DNA of 64,000 bases, taken from Chitinophagaceae bacterium (lineage in GTDB: Bacteria > Bacteroidota > Bacteroidia > Chitinophagales > Chitinophagaceae). Numbering within the stretch: the first letter of the stretch is position 1; the number at the start of each line of letters is the position of its first letter. This document shows positions 56,405 to 64,000 of the stretch, one piece after another. A program made the translations under genes and the position numbers. Below the pieces are notes generated by a model. That model saw nothing but the letters and a program-made list of their open reading frames with translations. It made no database searches and was not told where the DNA came from. The stretch covers positions 1 to 64,000 of the forward strand of contig JADKJV010000008.1 in NCBI GenBank assembly GCA_016720825.1, written 5' to 3'.

Positions 56405-57361
56405 ATGCGCATGATCCGTTTTGTCATATCGTTTTTTATATTGACTGCCGCTTTCCTTTTTACTTCATTTAGTAAAACGGACAAGCAGGCCGATTTGCCC
56501 AACCGTTTCCTGGTGATCCTGGGTACAGCACAGGATGCAGGCTATCCGCAGGCCGGGTGCGATAAAGCATGCTGCCGCCCATACTGGGATGGCACTGAAC
56601 CCGCCCATGCCGTGGTTTCATTTGCGATTGTTGACCAGCAGGCTAAACAATACTGGTTATTTGAAGCCACGCCGGATATTACTGCACAAATGCACCGCTT
56701 GCAGCGTTTTTCCGGGAAAGCAGACAAAACCCCGGATGCGGTTTTTATCACCCATGCACATACCGGGCATTATACCGGGCTGATGCAATTCGGCCGGGAA
56801 GCCATGAATGCAAACCGTATTCCGGTGTATGCATTGCCGCGCATGGATTCTTTCCTGCGGAATAACGGCCCCTGGAGCCAGCTGGTGAAACTGGAGAACA
56901 TCAGCCTCCGCAAACTGGATACCATCAACAATGTTGAACTGGCTAAAGATCTGGCCGTAAAAACATTTACCGTTCCCCACCGCGATGAATTTTCTGAAAC
57001 GGCCGGTTTCATGATCCGCTGTTCCGGTAAAAAGATTTTGTTCATTCCGGATATTGATAAGTGGGAGAGATGGAATCATGATATTATTCCCCTGGTGCAG
57101 GAATCTGATTTTGCATTGCTTGATGCCACTTTTTACCGCAACGGAGAATTGCCCGGGCGTAATATGTCAGAGATCCCGCATCCGTTTGTGGAAGAATCGA
57201 TGAAACGATTTGCTGGTTTATCCGCAAGCGACAAAGCGAAAATTTATTTTATTCATTTTAACCATACGAATCCGCTGGTATTGAAAAAATCAGCTGCCAA
57301 AGACAGTGTACGTGCTGCAGGTTTTGGCGTGGCAGAAGAAGGCCAGGTGATCCGTTTATAA
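56405..57361 (+). CDS. Secreted PqqB-like MBL-fold hydrolase
   Basis: The 318-residue protein has a hydrophobic signal (MIRFVISFFILTAAFLFTSFS), GTAQDAGYPQAGCDKACC (PqqB-like start), the metal motif THAHTGHYTG (the second Asp of HxHxDH is Gly), PHRDEFSETAGF and IPDIDKW. PqqB-like proteins are of uncertain activity. It sits between epimerase and dehydrogenase, with 3- and 9-base gaps, so is likely co-expressed with the hydroxyproline genes. Whether it acts on the pathway is unknown. Confidence 0.8.
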   Translation: MRMIRFVISFFILTAAFLFTSFSKTDKQADLPNRFLVILGTAQDAGYPQAGCDKACCRPYWDGTEPAHAVVSFAIVDQQAKQYWLFEATPDITAQMHRLQRFSGKADKTPDAVFITHAHTGHYTGLMQFGREAMNANRIPVYALPRMDSFLRNNGPWSQLVKLENISLRKLDTINNVELAKDLAVKTFTVPHRDEFSETAGFMIRCSGKKILFIPDIDKWERWNHDIIPLVQESDFALLDATFYRNGELPGRNMSEIPHPFVEESMKRFAGLSASDKAKIYFIHFNHTNPLVLKKSAAKDSVRAAGFGVAEEGQVIRL

Positions 57362-57370
57362 AACTGTTGT

Positions 57371-58615
57371 ATGAGAGTTCATATTCTGGGCGGGGGCATC
57401 ATCGGTCTGTGTACGGCTTATTACCTGCGTAAAGCCGGTCATGATGTAGTGCTGATTGAAAGAAATGATATCACCGATGGCTGTTCATTTGGCAATATGG
57501 GTTATATCTCCCCCTCGCATTTTGTGCCGCTGGCCACACCGGGTATTATCCGTCAGGGTTTGAAATGGATGATGAGTGCATCTTCCCCTTTCTATATTAA
57601 ACCGCGGCTGAATATGGATCTCATCCGCTGGGGTCTGGCTTTCCGCCGCAAATGCAATGTAAAGGATATGGAAAAGAACGGGCAGGAACTGAATACCATC
57701 CTGCAGTTAAGCCGTTCGCTGATGAATGATATGAAGACTGAACTCAGCCTGCCATTTTCCATGACAGAAAAAGGTTGCTGGATGTTGTACAAATCTGAGA
57801 AAACCGGTGATCATGAAAAACACCTGGCGGAACAGGCGAATCGTTATGGATTAAAAACTATTTCATGCAATGCAGCTGAAGTACAGGCCCGGGAAACGGA
57901 TACTGCGGTGGATGTAGCCGGTGGTGTTTTATATCTCGACGATTGCCACCTCAACCCGGGTGAATGGATGAAATCGCTCTATCACGATTTACAGCAAATG
58001 GGTGTGAAATTCTGGCTGCATACTTCTGTTACGGGTTTTGAAAAATCAGGTGACAAAGTCACGCGCATCATTACCGACAAAAGTGATATGCCTGTTGACG
58101 AACTTATCATTGCCAATGGTTCATGGATGGGAAAAACAGCATCACAGTTAGGCATCCGCATGCTGATGCAACCGGGCAAAGGATACAGCCTGGTATATAA
58201 AAACCTGCCGCATAACCTGCAGTATCCTTCCATTTTGGTGGATGACCGCACCGCCACTACGCCCATTGGTTCCTGGCTCCGGATTGGCGGCACGATGGAA
58301 ATGAGCGGTCACAGTGATAATATCCTCCCGAAACGAGTCATGGCTGTGTACAATGCGTTTAAAAAATATTATCCCGATATGAACCTGCCTGAACCGGATA
58401 CCGACAAGGCCTGGTTTGGATACAGACCGGTGAGTCCGGACGGGCTCCCGTATATTGGCCGGCACCATTCATTCAGCAATATTTGTTTTGCCGGTGGTCA
58501 TGCGATGCTGGGAGTGAGTCTTGCGGCTGCAACCGGACTACTCGTCAGTGAAGTGATCAGTGGAACTAAGTCAACAGTCCCCCTGAGTGCCTATGATCCT
58601 GCAAGGTTTTCTTAA
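57371..58615 (+). CDS. FAD-dependent D-amino acid (D-hydroxyproline) dehydrogenase
   Basis: The 414-residue DadA-type protein has the FAD motif VHILGGGIIGLCTAYYLRKAGHDVVLIER, GNMGYISPSHFVPLATPG, and the C-terminal GYRPVSPDGLPYIGR and GGHAMLGVSLAAATG. It should oxidise cis-4-hydroxy-D-proline to 1-pyrroline-4-hydroxy-2-carboxylate. It is a single-chain type, with no small subunit nearby. Gene order supports the substrate. Confidence 0.88.
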   Translation: MRVHILGGGIIGLCTAYYLRKAGHDVVLIERNDITDGCSFGNMGYISPSHFVPLATPGIIRQGLKWMMSASSPFYIKPRLNMDLIRWGLAFRRKCNVKDMEKNGQELNTILQLSRSLMNDMKTELSLPFSMTEKGCWMLYKSEKTGDHEKHLAEQANRYGLKTISCNAAEVQARETDTAVDVAGGVLYLDDCHLNPGEWMKSLYHDLQQMGVKFWLHTSVTGFEKSGDKVTRIITDKSDMPVDELIIANGSWMGKTASQLGIRMLMQPGKGYSLVYKNLPHNLQYPSILVDDRTATTPIGSWLRIGGTMEMSGHSDNILPKRVMAVYNAFKKYYPDMNLPEPDTDKAWFGYRPVSPDGLPYIGRHHSFSNICFAGGHAMLGVSLAAATGLLVSEVISGTKSTVPLSAYDPARFS

Positions 58616-58690
58616 TTTTCACCGAAAGCGTTGAATATTCAGGGCAGGAGGAAGGTGCTATGATTCCCTTTGCTTAATTTTAGGCCTGTT

Positions 58691-60224
58691 ATGGATTTTT
58701 CAGCTTCCCGTTTACCTTACCGCCAAACCAATGCTTTTTCCAGGGTCTGCCTGGATTATATCGACCAGTTGCCGGCGATAAAACCTTTTTATCAGCATTC
58801 TCCTGATATCAGCGGCCTGAAAGCAGCCATTAAAGCGAGGCAGGCATTCCCGACTAACCGGAAGGCTTTGCATGAAGCGCTGCAACTGCAGTATGCAAAT
58901 GTGGAAACCAGCCACGCAACGAAAGATAATATCTCATCCCTGTTACAGGAAACAACTTTCACGATTACTACGGCTCACCAGAATAATATTTTCACCGGGC
59001 CCTTATATTTTATTTATAAAATTGTACATGCCATCCGCCTGGCGGATCACCTGAAAACCACATTACCCGGTTTTCATTTTGTACCTGTTTATTATATCGG
59101 CTCTGAAGATGCGGACCTGGATGAACTTAACCATATTTTTATCAGTGGCCAGAAACTGGTTTGGCCGACACAGCAAACCGGTGCAGTAGGGGCGATGAAA
59201 GTGGATAAAGGATTACTCCAACTGCTTGATACGATCAGTGGCCAGGTGTCTGTACTGCCGCATGGTGACGAAATCATTTCTATATTCCGCCGGCATTATA
59301 CAACTGGGAATACCATCGCCAAAGCTACTTTGGGTGTGGTGAATGACGTTTTCCGGGAAGAACTGCTGAGCCAGTCTTCTTCACCTTTGGTGGAAGAAAC
59401 AGCTGCAGCATTGGATAAAGCCGGATATAAAGTACAGGCCAATCCCCGTGCAATTAATTTGTTTTATCTCGGTGAAGGATTCCGGGAAAGGATTGAACAG
59501 GATAAAGATGGATATAAAGTGGTTCATACCAATATCCGGTTTACGAAAGAAGCCATGCTGCAGGAACTGGAATCACACCCGGAAAAATTCAGTCCCAATG
59601 TAATTCTCCGGGGTATTTACCAAAGCACCATTTTACCCGATGTAGCTTTTATCGGCGGTGGTGGCGAAACGGCTTATTGGGTCCAGTTAAAAACACTTTT
59701 TTACCCATTACAAAATTCCTTTCCCGGTACTGGTGCTCAGGAATTCTTTTTTACTTGTGGAGAAAAAATGGCTTGCACGTATAGCCAAACTCGGGTTCTT
59801 CACAGAAGATTTCTTTCTGCCTGCAGAAGAACTCCTGCGCCGGCTGGTTACCCGTGAAAGCAGTAACTCCACACAACTGAATGGTTCATTGCATGAACTT
59901 GAAAACCTGTATGAGTCTTTTAAAAAGCAGGCTGTTGCGGTGGATGGTACATTGGAAAAACATGTGGAAGCGCTGAAATCAAAAACAGTCCAGCGCCTGC
60001 TGGAACTGGAAAAGAAAATGCTGCGTGCCGAGAAAAGGAAATTCAATGATGAACAAAGGCAGATTCAAACAGTTAAACAACACTTGTTCCCCGCTAACGG
60101 CCTCCAGGAAAGAATTGAAAACATCGCCTGGTACTATGGCCTGTGGGGCAAAGAACTGATTGCCCAGCTGTATAAACACTCCCCCGCACTGGAACAGGAG
60201 TTTACAATCCTGACCGAATCCTGA
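58691..60224 (+). CDS. bshC: Bacillithiol biosynthesis cysteine-adding enzyme BshC, frameshifted
   Basis: About 511 residues from ATG 58691 (MDFSASRLPYRQTNAFS): VCLDYIDQLP, TITTAHQNNIFTGPLYFIYK, PVYYIGSEDADLDELNH and the C-terminal helical region (LFPANGLQERIENIAWYYGLWG) match BshC, which joins Cys to GlcN-malate in bacillithiol synthesis. bshA and bshB are not in this window. The A4 at 59712-59715 has one A too many or too few, splitting the frame: FYPLQ continues as IPFPVLVLRNSFLLVEKKW. Confidence 0.92.
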
Positions 60225-62531
60225 TTATTGTCCCCTCAGCGTCAGCGTAAACGTAATTGACTGGTTGGCAATTTTTGCCAGCGTATTGGAATACAGGTTA
60301 TCCGCTGTTCCTTTCATATCCGTAATGCCACGGGTGTACCTGATTTGCGGTGAAAGCACCAAATGGCTTTTCAGCAAACCAATGTCAACACCAAACGCAC
60401 CATCACCCAGCAGGCCAAATGATTTCAGCGGGATTTTCTTTTTATATTCTGCGTCCTGGTTGAGCAACAAATTAAATGTTGGTCCTGCGGCAATAAACGG
60501 CGTTACTTTTTTAGATGAAAAACGGAATACAAATGGCAGGGGTACCTGTAAAGAAATCGTTTTTGTCTTGATGATTTCCTTAAAGGTAGGTCCGGTTAAT
60601 GATTTACGGTTATAAGTCAGTTCACCGCCCTCCATGGAAAGAACGGCAGAAGGACGAACAGATACCAGACCGCCGAGCTTTATGTCAGCGAGAAAACCTA
60701 TGTTCAGAGTGACGGTATTTGAAGGATCAATGCTGCTGAGACTGTCAGCATAGTTTGGCTGCCTTTGTGCCCAGTCGGAATAAGTGATCACCGGCTGGTT
60801 TACTCCACCACCTGCCAATACGCCGAAACTAACTTTCTTGCCGGCAGGCCTTTTCGGTTTATTGTTAACCGGATTTTGCTGTGGCGGTTGCTGGTTCTGG
60901 TATTGCCTGGCGAGATTCAGTGTAATGAACGGGCAATTCCAGTTAGGGGCCAGTTTAGTGGCTTTGTCGGCATAATACACCGCACTGTCGTATTGTTTGG
61001 ATTCGATAAAAAGCTGAGCCATCCGGTTGTTGATATACGCACCTTTCGATTCACGGCCGAGGTTGGCACGTGCAAAGGCGAATGCATCGGTCATTGTTCC
61101 GTTTTTACCGGCAGGACCGAAATCGCCGCCCGATTTCAGGAAATACATGCGGGGCAAAAGCGAGTTGGCGAAATCAGCATCATCTTCACGCACCAGGTTA
61201 ATCGCTCTTTCCAGCAGGAGACCGGCTTCATAATTATCCTGTTTTTCTTTCACTGAATTTTCATCTGCGCAACCCAGGTAACGGTCAATTTTCCGCTGGG
61301 CATTGTTGATGAATTCAACGGCCAGGCTTGATTGGGCATCGAGCGTGTATGGGTTACCGGGATATTTTTTATTCAGCTGGTAAAAATAATCTTCCGCAGA
61401 AGATTGTCCTGTCAGGTTATTATTTTTAATCGCCCTGTAAAAACGGTTATAGGTTTCCACGAGGGCAGTATCAGCTGTATTGGGATCAAAAAACCTGTCT
61501 CCGGTTCCATGGAAAGAATTACCTGGCCCACGGCTCTGTGATTTTTTCAGTTTCAGCCATTTGCTGAGATAGGCGGAGTCTATACTGCTGATGACTTTAT
61601 CATGGTTTTCATTGCAGCAGAAGAAAGGGTCCTGCTTTCTTTTAAACCGGTCAAATGCCACGGAAGGAACATTTTTAGCAACATAGTCCTGTATTTCCCC
61701 AAAGCTGATTCTTTTATCGGGCCCGGTGGGAGAATCGGCCAGACCGGTTAATCCATCCACCAGGTACCAGGTAAATAATCCATGTCCGTTGCCGATGGAA
61801 GCATCTTCCAATGATTCTTCCCCGGCGGCAGTGGCAAGCATGATCATTTCACCGGCACTTTTTTCGCTGACTGCAGAATTCAGAAAATTCTGCCCCGCGG
61901 TACCTCCGGGTAATTCATTGGTGCGGCAGGCATCCATAATAAACACCACATCCACGCCACGGGCAGTTTCGTTGGCAATTTTCTTTTTCAGGTTGAATAA
62001 CTGGATTGCACCGCTGACGAGGTAATTGTTTTTATCACCCATCGGATTGCAGTCATACCCGAGGAAAAAGAACTGGTCTTCATCAATGGCATCACCATGA
62101 CCAGCGAGATAAATAAACAGCCGGTCACCGCGCCTGAGTTGTTTGGATTTCAGCCATTGGAAACCCTTGCTCCAGAAATTGGCATTATTGGCATCTTCAT
62201 TCAGTAAACAAAAAATATTTTCATTCTTCACACTGCCGCCTCCGGGTGATTTGAGGTAATCGCGGAAGAGTTCGGCATCTTTATCAGCATAAGTCAGAGG
62301 TCTTACATATTTATATTTTGAAACACCAACAACCATGGCGAAAACCTGGGGCTTTTTGTCAGCGGTGTCGCGGAGCTTGAGCGGGGTCTGGGAGAATGCA
62401 GGTTGCAGGAAGCATATAGAAAACAACAGGAAGCAGGTGGCAGGCAGCAGGCTTGCTCCGAAAAGTGAAACTTTTTCGGAGAGGCAGGTGGCAGGTAGCA
62501 GGGAGCAGGTTGCTGGGTGTGTCTTTTTCAT
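60225..62531 (-). CDS. Caspase-like (C14) peptidase fused to TPR and outer-membrane beta-barrel domain
   Basis: From ATG 62531 the 768-residue protein has: a signal peptide whose first 45 residues are rich in phrase-repeat codons (HPATCSLLPATCL, SLLPATCFLLF); a caspase-like domain with catalytic His in IYLAGHGD and Cys in IMDACRTNE (residues 60-290); a helical part with TPR-like repeats (ERAINLVREDDADFANSLL, KQYDSAVYYADKATKLAPNW); and a C-terminal barrel (KKVSFGVLAGGGVNQ ... PFIAAGPTFNLLLNQDAEY ... LVLSPQIRYTRG). The barrel resembles PorT/OmpW-like outer-membrane domains. A cysteine protease anchored in the outer membrane with its catalytic part in the periplasm is the simplest reading. An ATG far upstream is in phrase repeats and not used. 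Confidence 0.88.
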   Translation of the reverse strand: MKKTHPATCSLLPATCLSEKVSLFGASLLPATCFLLFSICFLQPAFSQTPLKLRDTADKKPQVFAMVVGVSKYKYVRPLTYADKDAELFRDYLKSPGGGSVKNENIFCLLNEDANNANFWSKGFQWLKSKQLRRGDRLFIYLAGHGDAIDEDQFFFLGYDCNPMGDKNNYLVSGAIQLFNLKKKIANETARGVDVVFIMDACRTNELPGGTAGQNFLNSAVSEKSAGEMIMLATAAGEESLEDASIGNGHGLFTWYLVDGLTGLADSPTGPDKRISFGEIQDYVAKNVPSVAFDRFKRKQDPFFCCNENHDKVISSIDSAYLSKWLKLKKSQSRGPGNSFHGTGDRFFDPNTADTALVETYNRFYRAIKNNNLTGQSSAEDYFYQLNKKYPGNPYTLDAQSSLAVEFINNAQRKIDRYLGCADENSVKEKQDNYEAGLLLERAINLVREDDADFANSLLPRMYFLKSGGDFGPAGKNGTMTDAFAFARANLGRESKGAYINNRMAQLFIESKQYDSAVYYADKATKLAPNWNCPFITLNLARQYQNQQPPQQNPVNNKPKRPAGKKVSFGVLAGGGVNQPVITYSDWAQRQPNYADSLSSIDPSNTVTLNIGFLADIKLGGLVSVRPSAVLSMEGGELTYNRKSLTGPTFKEIIKTKTISLQVPLPFVFRFSSKKVTPFIAAGPTFNLLLNQDAEYKKKIPLKSFGLLGDGAFGVDIGLLKSHLVLSPQIRYTRGITDMKGTADNLYSNTLAKIANQSITFTLTLRGQ
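62426..62510 (+). repeat. CAGGTGGCAGGNAGCAGG phrase repeats inside the caspase signal peptide
   Basis: Two blocks (62426-62452 and 62483-62510) of 7-base CAGG units are separated by an inverted repeat CTCCGAAAAGT/ACTTTTTCGGAG (62456-62481). On the coding strand they give PATCSLLPATC and SLLPATCFLL. Same family as 25836-25890. Confidence 0.75.
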
Positions 62532-62607
62532 AATGGGATGAATTGAAGCGGGGAAAAGCTTTTTAAATATACAACAAGCCGACTCAAAAGTAAAATGTAA
62601 AAAAAGG

Positions 62608-62819
62608 ACCAAATCCCAAATAACAAAACCCAAATTCCAAACGGTAGCCCCTTTGTGCCCTTTGTTTAAGACTTTGTGCACTTTGCTTTGCGTGCAGAAA
62701 CGAAGTGTAGGCGGGTGGTAAAAAAACAAATCCCAAATCCCAAAATCCAAATTCCAAACGTCTAACCTGTGCATTCAGGGCTAAAGTTTGGAATTTGGAT
62801 TTTGTTATTTGGGATTTCG
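62608..62819 (+). repeat. AAATCCC/AATTCC phrase repeats (two direct, one inverted) with a CACAAAG half-element
   Basis: The 306-base gap 62532-62837 is mostly repeat. Copies at 62608-62643 and 62727-62760 are direct; 62786-62818 is inverted and complementary to the first at about 31 of 33 positions. Between the first two is a CTTTGTGCCCTTTG half-element of the ACCACAAAG family plus a GAAGTGTAGGCGGGTGG block. No gene is seen. Confidence 0.85.
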
Positions 62820-62837
62820 TGTGTACCGGTTATTTTC

Positions 62838-64000
62838 TCACTGCTGCCTTCTCAGTTGTTCAACAGTGGCTTTCAGTTCATCAATCTGGCGTTGCTGTTC
62901 ACGAATAGATTCAATCAATAACGGAACAAGCCTGGCATAGTCAACGCCTTTCATGCCATCCTGTTCACTCACGGCTTCGGGTACTACTTTTTCCACATCT
63001 TGTGCCAGCAGTCCCATTTGACGGCCGGGTTGGAAATTCCTTTTGGGGAAATCTGTGGTTTTCATTTCATATTCCACGCCTTTGAGACGGAGTAACCGCT
63101 GGAGGGGAGATTCTATAGGAGTAATATCTTTTTTAAATCTTTCATCGCTTGCGTATGTGACGCCATTGGCCCAGAGACTGCCAAAAATCAGGAAAGCAAA
63201 TGGGGGACTGGACTGCGCCTTGGCCAATTCTGTAAAATTGCCGGCATTATCCTGAGTGCCAAATGAAACTTTGCTTCCCGGGTTATCACAATGCAGGCGG
63301 AGTTCATTGCCATAAACACCTATGCCTACCTCGCCTGCAGGTCCGGGGTACAACTGTATTTTTTCACCCAAAGCTGCCGGGAATGATAACGGCCTTGGTG
63401 GCGCTGCTCCATTCATACCAATCCCAACATTTCCCGTTGTGGTATTCATGGTAAAACCAAAAAGTGCTCCTGTGTTGCCGTAAAATCCAACCTGGTTATC
63501 ACTCGACAAACCAATAAAGGCCGAATTAGCCGAGTTTGCTGCATTTGAAAGCCAGAGTCCTGCTGTCTGAGAACCTGTTTTTATCTGCAACCTGCCACTT
63601 GTCTGAAAGGATACTTCACCATTGTTTATAGTCCTGGCCTTTTCATTGAAATTGTAACTGTTTCCGTAACCAAATGCAATACTTGTATTACTTCCATCAC
63701 TGTACATCTGTAATAGACCAGACTGGACACCAAAACCGTATTGTGGGGTATTGCCCAGACCACCGTAAAGTGATAAACGATTTCCTAAACGGTTGGTGAA
63801 AGACAATGAATCAAGCGTAAGCTGGCCGGTTACTGCAGTATTATTAGGCAGTCGGGTGTTACCATATTTTGAAATGATATTTCCTGCTACAATCAGGTCA
63901 CCGCGGGTTTCAAGATTACCCAGTGTAGTAAGTTTATCCCGGAAAATACCAGTACCCACTACATCCAGTTTGGCGAATGGCGTGTCAATGCCAATGCCTA
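62838..64000 (-). CDS. Protein with C-terminal S74 intramolecular chaperone domain, 5' end outside window
   Basis: The 387 visible codons end with a peptidase S74 (endosialidase chaperone) domain: YASDERFKKDITPIESPLQRLLRLKGVEYEM (Ser-Lys dyad), GLLAQDVEKVVPEAV and a C-terminal coiled coil (LIESIREQQRQIDELKATVEQLRRQQ). The N-terminal part is a repetitive beta-rich stalk (GNIISKYGNTRLPNNT, GLGNTPQYGFG). S74 domains trimerise fibre-like proteins and cut themselves off. The frame stays open to 64000 (GIGIDTPFAKLDVVG), so the start is outside. In Bacteroidetes such proteins are often secreted surface proteins. Confidence 0.9.
   Translation of the reverse strand, partial: GIGIDTPFAKLDVVGTGIFRDKLTTLGNLETRGDLIVAGNIISKYGNTRLPNNTAVTGQLTLDSLSFTNRLGNRLSLYGGLGNTPQYGFGVQSGLLQMYSDGSNTSIAFGYGNSYNFNEKARTINNGEVSFQTSGRLQIKTGSQTAGLWLSNAANSANSAFIGLSSDNQVGFYGNTGALFGFTMNTTTGNVGIGMNGAAPPRPLSFPAALGEKIQLYPGPAGEVGIGVYGNELRLHCDNPGSKVSFGTQDNAGNFTELAKAQSSPPFAFLIFGSLWANGVTYASDERFKKDITPIESPLQRLLRLKGVEYEMKTTDFPKRNFQPGRQMGLLAQDVEKVVPEAVSEQDGMKGVDYARLVPLLIESIREQQRQIDELKATVEQLRRQQ

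Noticed and set aside
62532..62774. Longer N-terminus for the caspase-like protein starting at 62774
   Set aside because: The extra 81 codons run through AAATCCC-type repeats and have no signal-peptide or conserved character; MKK at 62531 gives a standard leader.

Overview
The window looks like a chromosomal segment of a Bacteroidota bacterium, most likely family Chitinophagaceae. The reasons are exact matches to the Bacteroidetes promoter (TTTG, about 19 nt, TAnnTTTG), a DUF4295 (bL38-type) gene after rpmB-rpmG, a protease with a type IX secretion (T9SS) C-terminal domain, many lipoproteins, and short A/C-rich intergenic phrase repeats. The family name is inference. No rRNA, tRNA, IS element, prophage or CRISPR array was found. 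The one structured RNA gene is tmRNA.

Layout. 1-2400 (minus): PolX, a 23-residue Lys/Ala protein, rpmA and rplU. 2550-6650 (plus): a GH3-type acyl-adenylating enzyme, dxr and rseP. 6650-8440 (minus): a membrane-anchored MutS-like ATPase. 8545-8925: ssrA. 9050-14340: a signalling block (NarL regulator, multi-PAS kinase, second NarL regulator, pseudo-receiver). 14480-14790: a large phrase-repeat hairpin. 14830-18000: class III nucleotide cyclase, a 40-residue lipoprotein, a DEDDh exonuclease, a Dpm1-like glycosyltransferase. 18060-21340: sulfotransferase, APS kinase, EamA transporter, methyltransferase. 21390-27810: S9 peptidase, histidine phosphatase, 2-oxoacid dehydrogenase E2, CinA. 27950-31660: PBP4-type peptidase, DUF6526 protein, and an M50 protease/thioesterase/DoxX operon. 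31850-38260: secreted TPR protein, outer-membrane barrel, HU-like membrane protein, methyltransferase. 38430-42310: M43 protease, glutaminyl cyclase, dihydrolipoyl dehydrogenase. 42670-47760: rpmB-rpmG-DUF4295, ftsY, FGGY kinase, rimO, TMEM175-like protein. 47900-51600: polyphosphate kinase and a second sensor kinase. 51650-58615: a hydroxyproline-catabolism island. 58690-64000: BshC, a caspase/TPR/beta-barrel fusion, and a truncated S74-tailed protein.

How genes fit together. The island at 51.6-58.6 kb encodes all four steps from trans-4-hydroxy-L-proline to 2-oxoglutarate (epimerase, FAD dehydrogenase, DapA-like deaminase/dehydratase, aldehyde dehydrogenase). The sulfotransferase and APS kinase are plausible consumer and producer of PAPS. 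E2 and Lpd are subunits of the same kind of complex although 14 kb apart.

Two window-wide signals stand out. First, at least nine families of short phrase repeats fill intergenic space, often as hairpins. Closely similar sequence is also present in frame inside three proteins: PolX, the E2 linker (two families) and the signal peptide of the caspase-like protein. This is the best candidate for something undescribed. Second, 13 otherwise intact genes, including housekeeping ones, carry 16 single-base frame breaks, mostly at homopolymers. That pattern fits uncorrected long-read errors better than gene decay, so these genes are annotated as whole, frame-disrupted CDSs.
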